Below, piece by piece: positions 1-7,338 of a stretch of DNA of 42,552 nt. Location: contig BJOX01000125.1 of the NCBI GenBank assembly GCA_009731375.1, forward strand, positions 93,082 through 135,633. The letters run 5' to 3'. A program made the position numbers and the translations under genes. The DNA comes from Paulinella micropora. Taxonomy: Eukaryota; Cercozoa; Imbricatea; Euglyphida. Numbering within the stretch: the stretch's first letter is position 1; each line of letters opens with the position of its first letter. Under the pieces are notes generated by a model that was given only the letters and a program-made list of their open reading frames with translations, was not told the origin of the DNA and made no database searches.

Positions 1-249
1 CTCCTCAACTTCCTCCTTCCTCTTTTCTATTGCTTCAATTCTTTTATTTACTTCTTCTAATTCCAATTCAAGACTAATCATTTGTTTTTTTAGCTTTTTC
101 TTTTTTGATTTTTGATTTATTTCGTCTCTTGTTAGTTTTTTATTGTTTTTATCAGAATAATATTCTGTCCAATCAGTCCCTTCCTCTCTCTCTACTTCCT
201 CGCCACTACTACTGCTTTCTTGTGCTTCGTCGTCTATGAAATCGCTCAT
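1..249 (-). CDS. Partial acidic/coiled-coil protein, runs off left edge
   Basis: Reading the minus strand from the ATG at 247-249, all 83 codons to the window edge are open. The protein starts MSDFIDDEAQESSSSGEE, a strongly acidic Ser/Glu-rich start, followed by a Lys-rich stretch and then a heptad-like Glu/Lys/Leu helix that suggests a coiled coil. I do not recognise the family. Acidic starts of this kind are common in replication or transposition proteins of mobile DNA and large DNA viruses, but this is only a resemblance. The AT-rich composition matches the integrated virus rather than the GC-richer DNA at the right end. It lies outside the left inverted repeat, so it may belong to a second element or to an AT-rich host gene. 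Confidence 0.5.
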   Translation of the reverse strand, partial: MSDFIDDEAQESSSSGEEVEREEGTDWTEYYSDKNNKKLTRDEINQKSKKKKLKKQMISLELELEEVNKRIEAIEKRKEEVEE

Positions 250-824
250 AGAAAGTGCGGAAAAAACAAGAAAATGCAAAAAAACAAAAAGTGTGTTTTT
301 GGTTTTTTCTGGTTNNNNNNNNNNTTTTGGTTTTTCTGGTTTTTCTGTAAAGTAGTCCAAAATGTGCTGACAATTTATTTTGTCGTTTTTGTTGTTGTGG
401 TATGCTATGACGGTTTGTCTGTGCGAAAAATGTGGCTGATGGTGTGTGGTGGAATTAGTTTGGCTGATGGCTTTAATTTCGGCGGATCGGTGTGATTAGT
501 TGCTTTGTGAGGTGGTTGGTGGCTTATGTGATGTTGTTTTATGGTTTCTTATTTTATTACAATGGTTGATGTAAATAATTATTTGTTTTTATGTTTTGAG
601 TTCATTTTTCCGTTTTTCTTATTGTAGATAACTTTCAAGACTAAGGCTTATTTGCTTATAATTTGCTTTCTGTATTGTTTGTTTGCGAAATGAAGAGGAG
701 AGCCGTTGGAATCATTTTGATTTCAACGGAGGTATGTATTGAAAAAGTGTGCCAAAGTGGCACCCTATACTACTTTTACTATGTCTCCTAACAGTTATGT
801 TTTTAAATTACTAGATACCAGATC
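250..824. other. Low-complexity spacer, no gene seen
   Basis: T/G-rich strand-biased DNA (runs such as TTTTTCTGGTTTTTCTG) with a 10-N gap at 315-324 flanked on both sides by near-identical TTTTTCTGG text. The only long open frame here is a low-complexity translation across the gap and is not credible as a gene. Confidence 0.5.
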
Positions 825-936
825 TAGAGGTATGATATTAAATTAATATTAATAGTACTAGTACTATAGCTAGTACTAGTACTATATATATATAGCTTAA
901 GCTATAGCTAGTACTATACTAGCTATATATATATAT
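825..936. repeat. Palindrome-dense AT block abutting left virus end
   Basis: Built almost entirely of overlapping self-complementary tetramers and hexamers (CTAG, GTAC, AGCT, TATA, AGATCT, CTTAAG), ending in a TA run that touches the outer edge of the left inverted repeat. A longer block of the same type lies immediately outside the right end (24960-25265). No coding potential. It may be the integration target or host-type simple sequence. Confidence 0.6.
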
Positions 937-1344
937 ATCATTTATGTTGGATAGACATGTCTATGTTGTATATTATAAAACAAGCATTAGAAACATAAAA
1001 AACAACATAGGACACAACAAAAACAGACATTCAAATATATCAAAAACATAACTTTGTTTTACAAAAAACGATAAACTGAGCACAATAAGAGAGATTTAGA
1101 CAAAATAACGACAAAAACACCATTTTATTCCATAAAATTGTATATATACTCTGTATATATGGTTTTTGTCATTATTTTGTCTAAATCTCTCTTATTGTGC
1201 TCAGTTTGTCGTTTTTTGTAAAACAAAGTTATGTTTTTGATATATTTGAATGTCTGTTTTTGTTGTGTCCTATGTTGTTTTTTTATGTTTCTAATGCTTG
1301 TTTTATAATATACAACATAGACATGTCTATCCAACATAAATGAT
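937..1344. repeat. Terminal palindrome with two-hairpin tip (left)
   Basis: Arm 937-1121 is almost the exact reverse complement of 1161-1344; I found only a few differences (for example CGATAAAC against CGACAAAC, and AATAACGAC against AATAATGAC). The tip of about 40 nt holds two further small hairpins: ATTTTAT-TCC-ATAAAAT, then TATATA-TACTCTG-TATATA. Folded, this gives a long stem with a two-armed cross at its end, the general plan of parvovirus inverted terminal repeats. The right end has the same structure. Confidence 0.85.
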
Positions 1345-1574
1345 CACACCCCAAAGGGGGGGGGGGGCGGACACTCACGAAGTGAGTGGCGGGGGGGTAG
1401 GGGGGGAGATACAAATGAATATACAAAAAAAATATTTTTTGCGACACTGCGACAAAAAAGTGAAATTCTGTCGCAGAGGTTGCAACACTGCAACACCGCC
1501 GTGTTGCGGTGTCGCATGGTCATATTCGCGGGAATTTCCTTTTTGACCAAAATTGGTGGCATCGGCTCAGCCAT
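1344..1574 (-). CDS. Questionable TIR small ORF (left copy)
   Basis: Begins MAEPMPPILVKKEIPANM, and the same 18 residues begin a 41-residue ORF in the right TIR (24356-24481). After that the reading runs through the iteron and poly-G region and shares nothing with the other copy. Conservation of the start may simply reflect conserved TIR DNA. A real short peptide or leader is possible but unproven. Confidence 0.22.
   Translation of the reverse strand: MAEPMPPILVKKEIPANMTMRHRNTAVLQCCNLCDRISLFCRSVAKNIFFVYSFVSPPLPPRHSLRECPPPPPFGV
1345..1560. repeat. Iteron-like region of left TIR
   Basis: After two poly-G runs there is a cluster of short related words in both orientations: TGCGACA, TGTCGCAG, TTGCAACACTGCAACACCG, GTGTTGCGGTGTCGC. 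The corresponding place in the right TIR has a different word (TGCGCCA) repeated in the same way. The region may be an initiator-binding or origin segment, but this is inference from repeat layout only. Confidence 0.5.
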
Positions 1575-1597
1575 ACCGATATTATTTGCTGATATGA

Positions 1598-1993
1598 TTA
1601 AAAAGGGATTGGTTTTCTGTTTTCGTTAAAATAACTAGTCCATCTATCTATATTCTTGTCTGCCATTTCTCCGTATTTTTTCTCGTATTGTTTTTTAAGG
1701 TTCTTTCGCTGTTCGTCGTATTTCTTCATATATGCTTTTTTCTTTAATTTCCGTTCTTCAGAGATTGGCTTTTTATTCTCATTCTTTTTCTTTTCGTAAT
1801 ATGCCTTATTGTATTCCTTTATCTTGTCCTTATTTTCTTGACGTTGTTGCTTCCTTCTTTGTGCTATTTTTTCTTTATTTTTCTCATAATATTCCCTTTG
1901 GTATTTTTGTATCTTTAAGAATGCGAAACTATCTTCATATATTTGCGAGATATACCTTTGTCGGTTTGCGTGTTGTTCAGATGCGGTTGGCAT
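1598..1993 (-). CDS. Basic coiled-coil TIR protein, left copy
   Basis: A 131-residue Lys/Glu/Tyr-rich protein. I chose the ATG at 1993 because the right-TIR copy begins at the equivalent codon (MPTASEQHANRQRY) and the reading further upstream crosses a conserved repeat pair. It contains repeated units of the type YYEKNKEKIAQRRKQ, predicting a long charged helix. The same kind of repeat forms the C-terminal half of the GIY-YIG protein at 6574-7245, so this may be a detached DNA-binding or spacer region of such a nuclease. The copies differ at a few positions and at the C-terminus (here ending RKPIPF). It is transcribed outward, toward the element end. Function unknown; nucleic-acid binding is plausible from charge. 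Confidence 0.6.
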   Translation of the reverse strand: MPTASEQHANRQRYISQIYEDSFAFLKIQKYQREYYEKNKEKIAQRRKQQRQENKDKIKEYNKAYYEKKKNENKKPISEERKLKKKAYMKKYDEQRKNLKKQYEKKYGEMADKNIDRWTSYFNENRKPIPF

Positions 1994-2007
1994 TATTGCT
2001 TTATAGT

Positions 2008-2045
2008 AATATTGACCCTTAACCTTAAATGAAATATTGACCCTT
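2008..2045 (-). promoter_or_regulatory. Paired AAGGGTCAATATT repeats (left)
   Basis: Two direct copies of AAGGGTCAATATT (minus strand) with a 25-bp start-to-start spacing lie just upstream of the ATG at 1993. Words and spacing are identical in the right TIR. Likely an operator or promoter element of the TIR gene, or a replication-protein site. Confidence 0.45.
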
Positions 2046-2234
2046 ATGTTTTTATTATAGCCCACAACAAGGGTGTATTACAGCAAGCGCGAGGATGAAT
2101 ATAAGAGCAGGGAGAGTGAAAATACCTTCTCCTGTTGCTGTCCAACCTTAGGGTTGGCCGTGTCCGACTTGACACTTACAAGGTTGGACACTTTTCGCTT
2201 ATTAAATTTCTATATTTATCTTATTATTCTTCTT

Positions 2235-2375
2235 AGTATTAATCGTGTCCGAGGTGTCCGAGGTTATATTAAGATGGAGTAAATTTTTTCCCCTGTCCCC
2301 ATTTTTCTAATGGACACACAAAAAAGTTTCCGCCCGCGGAAGGTTGGACTGGACACCTCGGACACGATTAATACT
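2235..2375. repeat. 25-bp perfect inverted repeat in left TIR
   Basis: The 25 bases at 2235-2259 (starting AGTATTAATCGTGTCCGAGG) recur as their exact reverse complement at 2351-2375, about 90 bp apart. The equivalent right-TIR segment keeps only part of this. It contains repeated GTCCGAGG words. No gene lies between the arms. Confidence 0.6.
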
Positions 2376-2510
2376 AAAACGAATTTCTCTCTATCGGTTG
2401 CTTAATAGCACTCTCAAGTGGCCAAGTCGATTTCAAGCGTTTCAAGCGCGGATGTGGATTTTCTATTTAAAATAATTAAAATAATATAGACTTGTCTATT
2501 ATATACTACG
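2376..2510 (+). promoter_or_regulatory. Inner TIR edge, probable promoter of first inward gene
   Basis: The inner end of the TIR (to about 2482) leads into AT-rich DNA (ATAATATAGAC, CTATTATATAC) ending at the ATG of 2511. The mirror edge of the right TIR sits in the same place upstream of the ATG at 23417. Both TIRs thus appear to supply promoter DNA to inward-reading genes. Confidence 0.4.
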
Positions 2511-2735
2511 ATGTGGAGCGAAGATGACAAGAAGTTTGTTAGGCAGTTAAGAGTTGCTACTACTGAAAGTAAAATTTATGAGGTCGTGTCCAACTTCTAC
2601 GATAGCGAATTAAAACCAATTATAGCCTTTCATAATGCTATTATATCTTTATTTAGCACGACTACGAGTGATGAAGAAGTGCTTGAAGCATTAAAAGTAA
2701 TATATCCAAAATATGCTATCGTGTATCCAAATTGA
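2511..2735 (+). CDS. N-terminal part of recombinase or separate 74-aa ORF
   Basis: Starts at a good ATG (MWSEDDKKFVRQLRV) and ends in TGA at 2733-2735, exactly where the recombinase frame (shifted -1) continues without an ATG. The composition is that of a small helical domain, the size and position of the N-terminal SAM-like core-binding region of tyrosine recombinases. I think it is the first segment of the same gene, separated by one missing base in the A run of CCAAATTGAATAG. A separate overlapping small gene is the alternative. Confidence 0.55.
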   Translation: MWSEDDKKFVRQLRVATTESKIYEVVSNFYDSELKPIIAFHNAIISLFSTTTSDEEVLEALKVIYPKYAIVYPN

Positions 2736-3862
2736 ATAGTAGGCGACAAAGACTTTCTGAGGTGAGAAAAAAAGCGATAGAGCCTTACCAAAGTGAAAAA
2801 GTATATGAAATGAGCAAACTGGATAAGTATTTTAATCTAAATGAAGACGAGCGGATTGATATCGTTGAGGGGTATAAGAAAGATGTCAAAGCCAAAAATG
2901 AACAAAAAATACAGATTGATGTCCGCGATGTAATGGCCAAAATGAATGATATGATATTAAGTAATGACCCTTATCTTAAACTGCTTGCTTTGATGATAGC
3001 AATTGGAGCAAGGCCTGTTGAAATATTTGACAAAAACACGTATGAATTAATACCCGATAAACCAAGTTGGTTGCGAGTGAATAACCTAGCGAAAAAGAGA
3101 GAAGGACAAAAAAAGAATTGGACTGAGAGGCCTGTTGTCCTTTTTACTCCCCAGTTTGTAATAGAAGAAGTAAATTCAATACGAAACCATTTCAAAAAGA
3201 AAAACGCAGTTATTATTAACAGTGCGGGTGTGCTTGATAAGCAAAAGAATAATGAACTAAACAAAAGGATTATCAAAATCTTCCCATGGCTATCGGAATA
3301 CACACAAAAGAGCAGTATGTTGCGAAAACTATGTGCTAGTTTGTCGTATAGTAATTTTGCCAATCCGAAATTAGAGAATTTTAATACATGGGTTTCTAAC
3401 GTATTGGGACACGGCGATATGCTCACCAGTTTTAGTTATAGTTGGGTTAATGTGGCCGACCCTGAAGAAATTAAGGCAGAAGGGATTAAAACAGAACTAG
3501 AGGAGTTGAGACGCAAAATAGATTTATGTCTGAATTTAAATAACACTAATGAAATTGAAAGTGAGAACAACGCGGAAGAATGTAGTTATATACCATTAGG
3601 TAAAAGCGCTAGTAGAGAGGATAAGTATAAATTGCTTGAGCAGATTTACAATGATAACCCAAATATTACAAATACTAAACTACGAAAGATAAGCGGGATT
3701 GGAGCCGTTATTGTCAATACTTTTATTAAAGAGAAGAGAAGTGGAGCGACGAAGAGCGACAGCGAAGAGAGTAAAGCGACAAAGAGCGAAGCAAAAAAAG
3801 AAGAGGAAACAAAAGCACCATTAAGACGAAGCACGAGAAATAAAAAGAAGGCTAATACTTAA
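2732..3862 (+). CDS. Tyrosine recombinase/integrase
   Basis: Likely the enzyme that integrates or resolves the viral genome. Counting from the TTG at 2732 (no ATG until residue 27), the catalytic pattern is visible: R94 in IAIGARPVEIF, a Lys-rich beta-hairpin around 121-128, R198 in SSMLRKLCASLSY, H227 in VLGHGD and a candidate nucleophile Y236 in SFSYSWV. The H-to-Y distance of nine is the usual spacing in this superfamily. The second motif is SxxR with a Lys five residues before the Arg rather than HxxR, which together with the terminal palindromes makes comparison with telomere resolvases worthwhile. Residues 300-340 look helix-turn-helix-like and the tail is Lys/Ser/Glu-rich with an RRSTRNKKK nuclear-localisation-like end. 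The N-terminus is probably encoded in the preceding frame. Confidence 0.8.
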   Translation: MNSRRQRLSEVRKKAIEPYQSEKVYEMSKLDKYFNLNEDERIDIVEGYKKDVKAKNEQKIQIDVRDVMAKMNDMILSNDPYLKLLALMIAIGARPVEIFDKNTYELIPDKPSWLRVNNLAKKREGQKKNWTERPVVLFTPQFVIEEVNSIRNHFKKKNAVIINSAGVLDKQKNNELNKRIIKIFPWLSEYTQKSSMLRKLCASLSYSNFANPKLENFNTWVSNVLGHGDMLTSFSYSWVNVADPEEIKAEGIKTELEELRRKIDLCLNLNNTNEIESENNAEECSYIPLGKSASREDKYKLLEQIYNDNPNITNTKLRKISGIGAVIVNTFIKEKRSGATKSDSEESKATKSEAKKEEETKAPLRRSTRNKKKANT

Positions 3863-4130
3863 CAACGATTAAAGGCGGTTCGCGATATCTCGCCCTAATA
3901 TTAGACTCTCTTCTAATAGTATAGCAATTAATGGAACAGATCGTGAAAAACTGAACACCATCTACATTATCAATATCAACTGCTATAATAGGAGGGTGCG
4001 ACTGGAATGTGCGAGACAAGCCACATATATTACAAAATTCTTTTTTATAATCCTGCTGGGACATCTCTGAATAAACAAATGTCCTTATATGTCCAACTAT
4101 ATCACTCGGCAATTCACGTATTATTATCAA
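3852..4130 (-). CDS. Small F-box-like / zinc-binding protein
   Basis: An open frame of up to 92 residues. The start reads IIIRELPSDIVGHIRTFVY, matching the LPxDIxxxIxxF pattern of F-box-like helices seen in many large-virus small proteins. It is followed by FCNICGL and TICSINC, two Cys pairs that could bind one zinc. There is no ATG at the start: position 4130 is TTG, and the first in-frame ATG (4064) would cut off the F-box-like part, so the start may be lost or non-standard. It converges with the recombinase, overlapping its end by 11 bp, and its upstream region is shared with the fibre gene at 4195. Confidence 0.5.
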   Translation of the reverse strand: MIIIRELPSDIVGHIRTFVYSEMSQQDYKKEFCNICGLSRTFQSHPPIIAVDIDNVDGVQFFTICSINCYTIRRESNIRARYREPPLIVVKY

Positions 4131-4194
4131 TGAAATGTTTTTATATTATAAAGTCTATTTTTGAAAAAAAAAAGACTTACATATATAACAAAAA
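4131..4194. promoter_or_regulatory. Divergent intergenic region
   Basis: 64 bp of AT-rich DNA between a minus-strand ORF and the plus-strand fibre gene, with TTATATTATAAAG and CATATATAAC just upstream of the ATG at 4195. Probably carries promoters for both strands. Confidence 0.35.
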
Positions 4195-5429
4195 ATGAAT
4201 TTGTTTGGTCAAAGCACGAATACGACATCATCATCGACTACATCGTCATCTTCTTCTTCATCATCAACGGATGCTATAAGAGACGCATTACCTACAACGG
4301 CCTTCGGAGAATTGCGAACGGCCACTTTGTCGCCAGTATTACAAAATGTATTCACTTATGGCATTAATACTCGTTTCTTTGACAAAACAGAAACAAACGG
4401 CGGGGTGGTATCGTCTGCTAATTCAATGGCGGTTTTAACGACATCGGCCTCTGGTAATTCAACCGCGCAAATTACGACAATTGAAAGAGCGAAATATAGA
4501 AGTGGTATGGGTTTAGTTGCTAGATTCTCCGCATTGTTTCCATCATCTACCACCGCGACTACTTTCAATTGCGATATTGGCATAGGCACACCAGCAGACA
4601 ATTTATGTTTTAGACAATCAAACTCGGGAATGTCAGTTGTCAGAACGGCGGGGAGTGTTGAAAATGTGGTGAGTCAATATGCGTGGAATGTTGATAAATG
4701 TGATAATACGGGAAACTTCCCCACGATTGATTTACTAAATTGAATGTGTTTGAAATAGTCGTCCAATATCTGGGTGGCGGTCAGATTACATTCAAAGTTG
4801 AAAACCCGCGAACTGGCCGAATGGAAACAATCCACGCAATACAATACGCAAACACTGCTACCACTCCATCATTGGATCAGGCGGCGTTTGCTGTTTATGC
4901 GAAGGCGTATTCGTCAAGCCTTCAATCCGTTGTAATGAAAACGGCGAGTATGTTTTTGGCGGTTGAGGGGAATATTGATCGGACTATTGCTATAACTAAC
5001 TCGTATGATGCTGTCAAAACTATAGGAGCCACTGAAAATGCCATATTTACCATTAGAAACCGCGCCACATTCAACAGCAAAACGAATTACAACATAATAT
5101 ACTTTGAGAATTTATGCGTTAGCAATACAGATACCAAAACATGTATTGTGAGAATTATTCTTAATACCACATTAGGAGGCACACCAGCATACAGCAATTA
5201 CGATACAAACACATGATTGGCCGAAGTAGATACGGCGGGGACGACAAGAACGGGTGGGAGTGTGATATTTACATATGTGCTGTCTGCTGGTTTGTCCATA
5301 TACATTTATTTGTCTCAATATAATATCAAGATAGGAACAAGCAAAACATTTACCATATCCGCACAATTAACGAGCGGTGGAACGGCGAGTATTTACGCTT
5401 CATTAAACTGGGTGGAAGACCAAATTTAA
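4195..5429 (+). pseudogene. Fibre/receptor-binding-type virion protein, frame-interrupted
   Basis: Starts MNLFGQS, then a Ser/Thr-rich linker and a beta-rich body. The segment around YRSGMGLVARFSALF, the W-N-V-D-K-C-D stretch and the QYLGGGQITFKVENPRTGR stretch belong, as I recall, to a protein type found in giant viruses, virophages and PLVs and thought to be a surface or fibre component. The reading is broken twice: a -1 shift at AAATTGAATG (4737-4746), where the first frame stops at 4741-4743, and an in-frame TGA at 5214-5216, after which the same frame continues to 5429. Each part flows naturally into the next, so this is one gene of about 410 codons. The breaks may be decay, sequencing error or recoding. 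Its MNxFGxS start recurs at 18766. Confidence 0.65.
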
Positions 5430-5508
5430 ACAAAAAAAAAGTTTTATTTATACATAAAATATTATATTATAGAATATTGTATTTGCGCGTCAACTTTCTT
5501 TTCTATCT

Positions 5509-5709
5509 CTATTGACATTTTTTTATGTATTCAAAATCCTTGTTTTTGATTAACTTTTCTGTTATACGTGCGTGATTTCTCTTCAAATATATGTAAAACT
5601 GGTCAATATTGGCACCGCAGGGGATTTGCTCTTTATGTTGTTGTCGTCGGCGTGAGTTAATATTTTTGATTAGAGTAAATAATACGTCTAAATTTTGTAT
5701 GTAGGTCAT
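5509..5709 (-). CDS. Small basic hypothetical protein
   Basis: A 66-residue ORF starting at ATG 5709 (MTYIQNLDVLFTLIKN), rich in Lys/Arg, with no recognised motif. It is convergent with the fibre gene and lies just downstream of the penton gene on the same strand, possibly cotranscribed with it. Confidence 0.45.
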   Translation of the reverse strand: MTYIQNLDVLFTLIKNINSRRRQQHKEQIPCGANIDQFYIYLKRNHARITEKLIKNKDFEYIKKCQ

Positions 5710-5733
5710 TATATTTATGTATTCTTTTTTTGC

Positions 5734-6532
5734 TTAAGCATGATACGCCTTCAAGAGAATACTAACCTCAAAGTTCAAAGGAACCTCCAAAACTTCACCA
5801 CTCGCATTTCTAACGACAATATCAATAGACCTTAAACTCTTGGTGGTATTGAATGGGACGTAATCTGCGATGTCGTTTGATGATTCAAAGTAGCACTGGA
5901 CTCCATAGGGTTTATCTAGATTACATTTACCAATGACAGAAAAATTACCATTTGCTTCAACTAAACCAGACTGATTTAAAGCACTGCTATGGACATAAAC
6001 GGCCGTTTCACCGATTAGATTTACAATAGATTGCATCGTGGCACTCGCCGTGGCCGAGATGTCGGCAGTTAGTCCTATCTTATCGCTAATGGTGCTATTG
6101 TCAAGATCGAAACTATACGTATCACCAGTGAAAGCGAAATTCAATTTATTAACGGAGTTCAAAGTTATAACTGCGGAGTCGGGGGTAATTGCTGAATTAA
6201 CTGCAGTTTGAAGAGCGGTAATAAATGTATCAATGGTGTATTGATTTTCTGTTATGATTGCCGTTTTTTGTAGCCGATCCAGTTGTTTTAATCAATGTGA
6301 GAGTGTTGGCATAACTCGGTATGTTTGGGAAAACATTTGGAATAGAGATACTCTTAACGACATAAGCACTGATTATATCAATATTACGACCAGTTGCTGG
6401 TAAATCAACGACGAAACGGCCATTGTGAGTAGAAGCGGATTTGGATTCTGTTTTATCGCTTGACGAGACACGAAGGAGGAAATTTTTTCTCGTGCGTTTC
6501 TCATCCTCCAATTGAGAGATCGTGAACGCCAT
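5734..6532 (-). CDS. Penton-like minor capsid protein, one frame break
   Basis: Virophage and PLV minor capsid proteins form the pentamers at capsid vertices. Start chosen at ATG 6532 (MAFTISQLEDEKR). The N-terminal part has the typical RFVVDLP...YVVKSISIPNVFPNIPS pattern (a strand-turn-strand with PNxFxNI), and the downstream part is beta-rich and ends ILLKAYHA. The two parts are in different frames, and both frames are open up to the A run near 6268-6275 (minus strand ACAAAAAACGG). One A fewer would join them, giving about 266 residues, a normal penton length. It lies next to the major capsid gene, as usual. Assignment rests on pattern and context, not on a search. Confidence 0.65.
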
Positions 6533-6573
6533 TGCTATATATAGCAAAAAATATTATTCTAATTAAATTAAAT

Positions 6574-7245
6574 TTATAGACCAAACACGAATAGACCAAT
6601 TGGAGTCCGTTTAGCCTTAATTATATTTTTATTTTTTTCATAATATTCTTTCCTTTGTTGACTTATCTTATTTTTATTTTTTTCGTAATATTCTTTATCT
6701 CGTTGAAGGATTACATCTTTATTTTTCTCACGAAGTTCTTTTCTTCGTCTACTTATCTTATTTTTATTATTAGTTCTATACTCTTTATCTCGTTGAAGGA
6801 TTATAGTTTTATTTGCTCTATAACATTCTTTAACTCTTTGAAGGATTCTCTCCCTATTTTGTTCATAATATTCTTTTTTATCTTGAAGTATTTTATCTTT
6901 GTTATCTGCTATATATTCTTTTTTAGTTCTACCCGCTATTAGCATATNNNNNNNNNNAAGCATATTTGTACATTTGTCTGTGACTCTTATAATTTGACCC
7001 TCTCGCCTATCCAATTGCATTTTGTTTTCGCAAGGATACTCTTCTATTAACTCAATAAATACATCGTCATATTTCACGATTTCATAAGAAGATACATAAT
7101 TATACTTGCCTTTCATCCATTTTTTATAATCTAACTTATGTGAATAAAGTCTTTTATACAATGGTTGAATAGTTGAACCGATATAGACTTGATCAGTTTG
7201 ATATGATCTAAGACTATATATTTTACCTTGTTTATAGTCAGGCAT
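6574..7245 (-). CDS. GIY-YIG endonuclease with repeat tail
   Basis: Residues 8-95 carry the GIY-YIG core: GKIYSLRSY, VYIGST, a region with R and H (YKRLYSHKLDYKKW) and a Glu-containing IELIEEYPC segment. A 10-N gap at 6948-6957 follows, then repeats of the type YYEKNKNKISQQRKE predicted as a charged helix. The gap is flanked by AGCATAT on both sides, so the true sequence is probably continuous with no missing residues. Such nucleases in virophages and giant viruses are usually homing-type or DNA-processing enzymes. The repeat tail matches the two TIR proteins. It is placed between the penton and major capsid genes, a typical position for a mobile nuclease gene. Confidence 0.75.
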   Translation of the reverse strand: MPDYKQGKIYSLRSYQTDQVYIGSTIQPLYKRLYSHKLDYKKWMKGKYNYVSSYEIVKYDDVFIELIEEYPCENKMQLDRREGQIIRVTDKCTNMLXXXXMLIAGRTKKEYIADNKDKILQDKKEYYEQNRERILQRVKECYRANKTIILQRDKEYRTNNKNKISRRRKELREKNKDVILQRDKEYYEKNKNKISQQRKEYYEKNKNIIKAKRTPIGLFVFGL

Positions 7246-7338
7246 TATCGTTTTTTATATTTTTTAATAGTGTTATATTTAAATAATATTTTATTGTTTA
7301 AACTACACATACTAAGAGAGATTTTGAATAAATGAGGG

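Larger units (their letters stand above)
937..2482. repeat. Left terminal inverted repeat
   Basis: Inverted counterpart of 23440-24959. From outside in: a palindrome of about 400 bp, a GATCACACC junction, a G/C-homopolymer and iteron-like stretch, a basic coiled-coil ORF, a pair of AAGGGTCAATATT repeats, a GTCCRA-rich segment, and a shared inner end (ATTTTAATTATTTTAAATAG read from the other strand) just before the first inward gene. The palindrome and ORF are conserved between arms; the iteron region and the segment around 2150-2450 have diverged. The arms are therefore not recent identical copies. Confidence 0.85.

Noticed and set aside
937-1344. Separate foldback (MITE-type) insertion at each end
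   Set aside because: The palindrome joins the rest of the TIR at the same GATCACACC junction in both arms, so it belongs to the TIR. An ancient insertion before TIR formation cannot be fully excluded.
4195-5429. Three separate small genes instead of one broken fibre
   Set aside because: The second and third parts have no ATG at their starts and the protein pattern runs on across both breaks.
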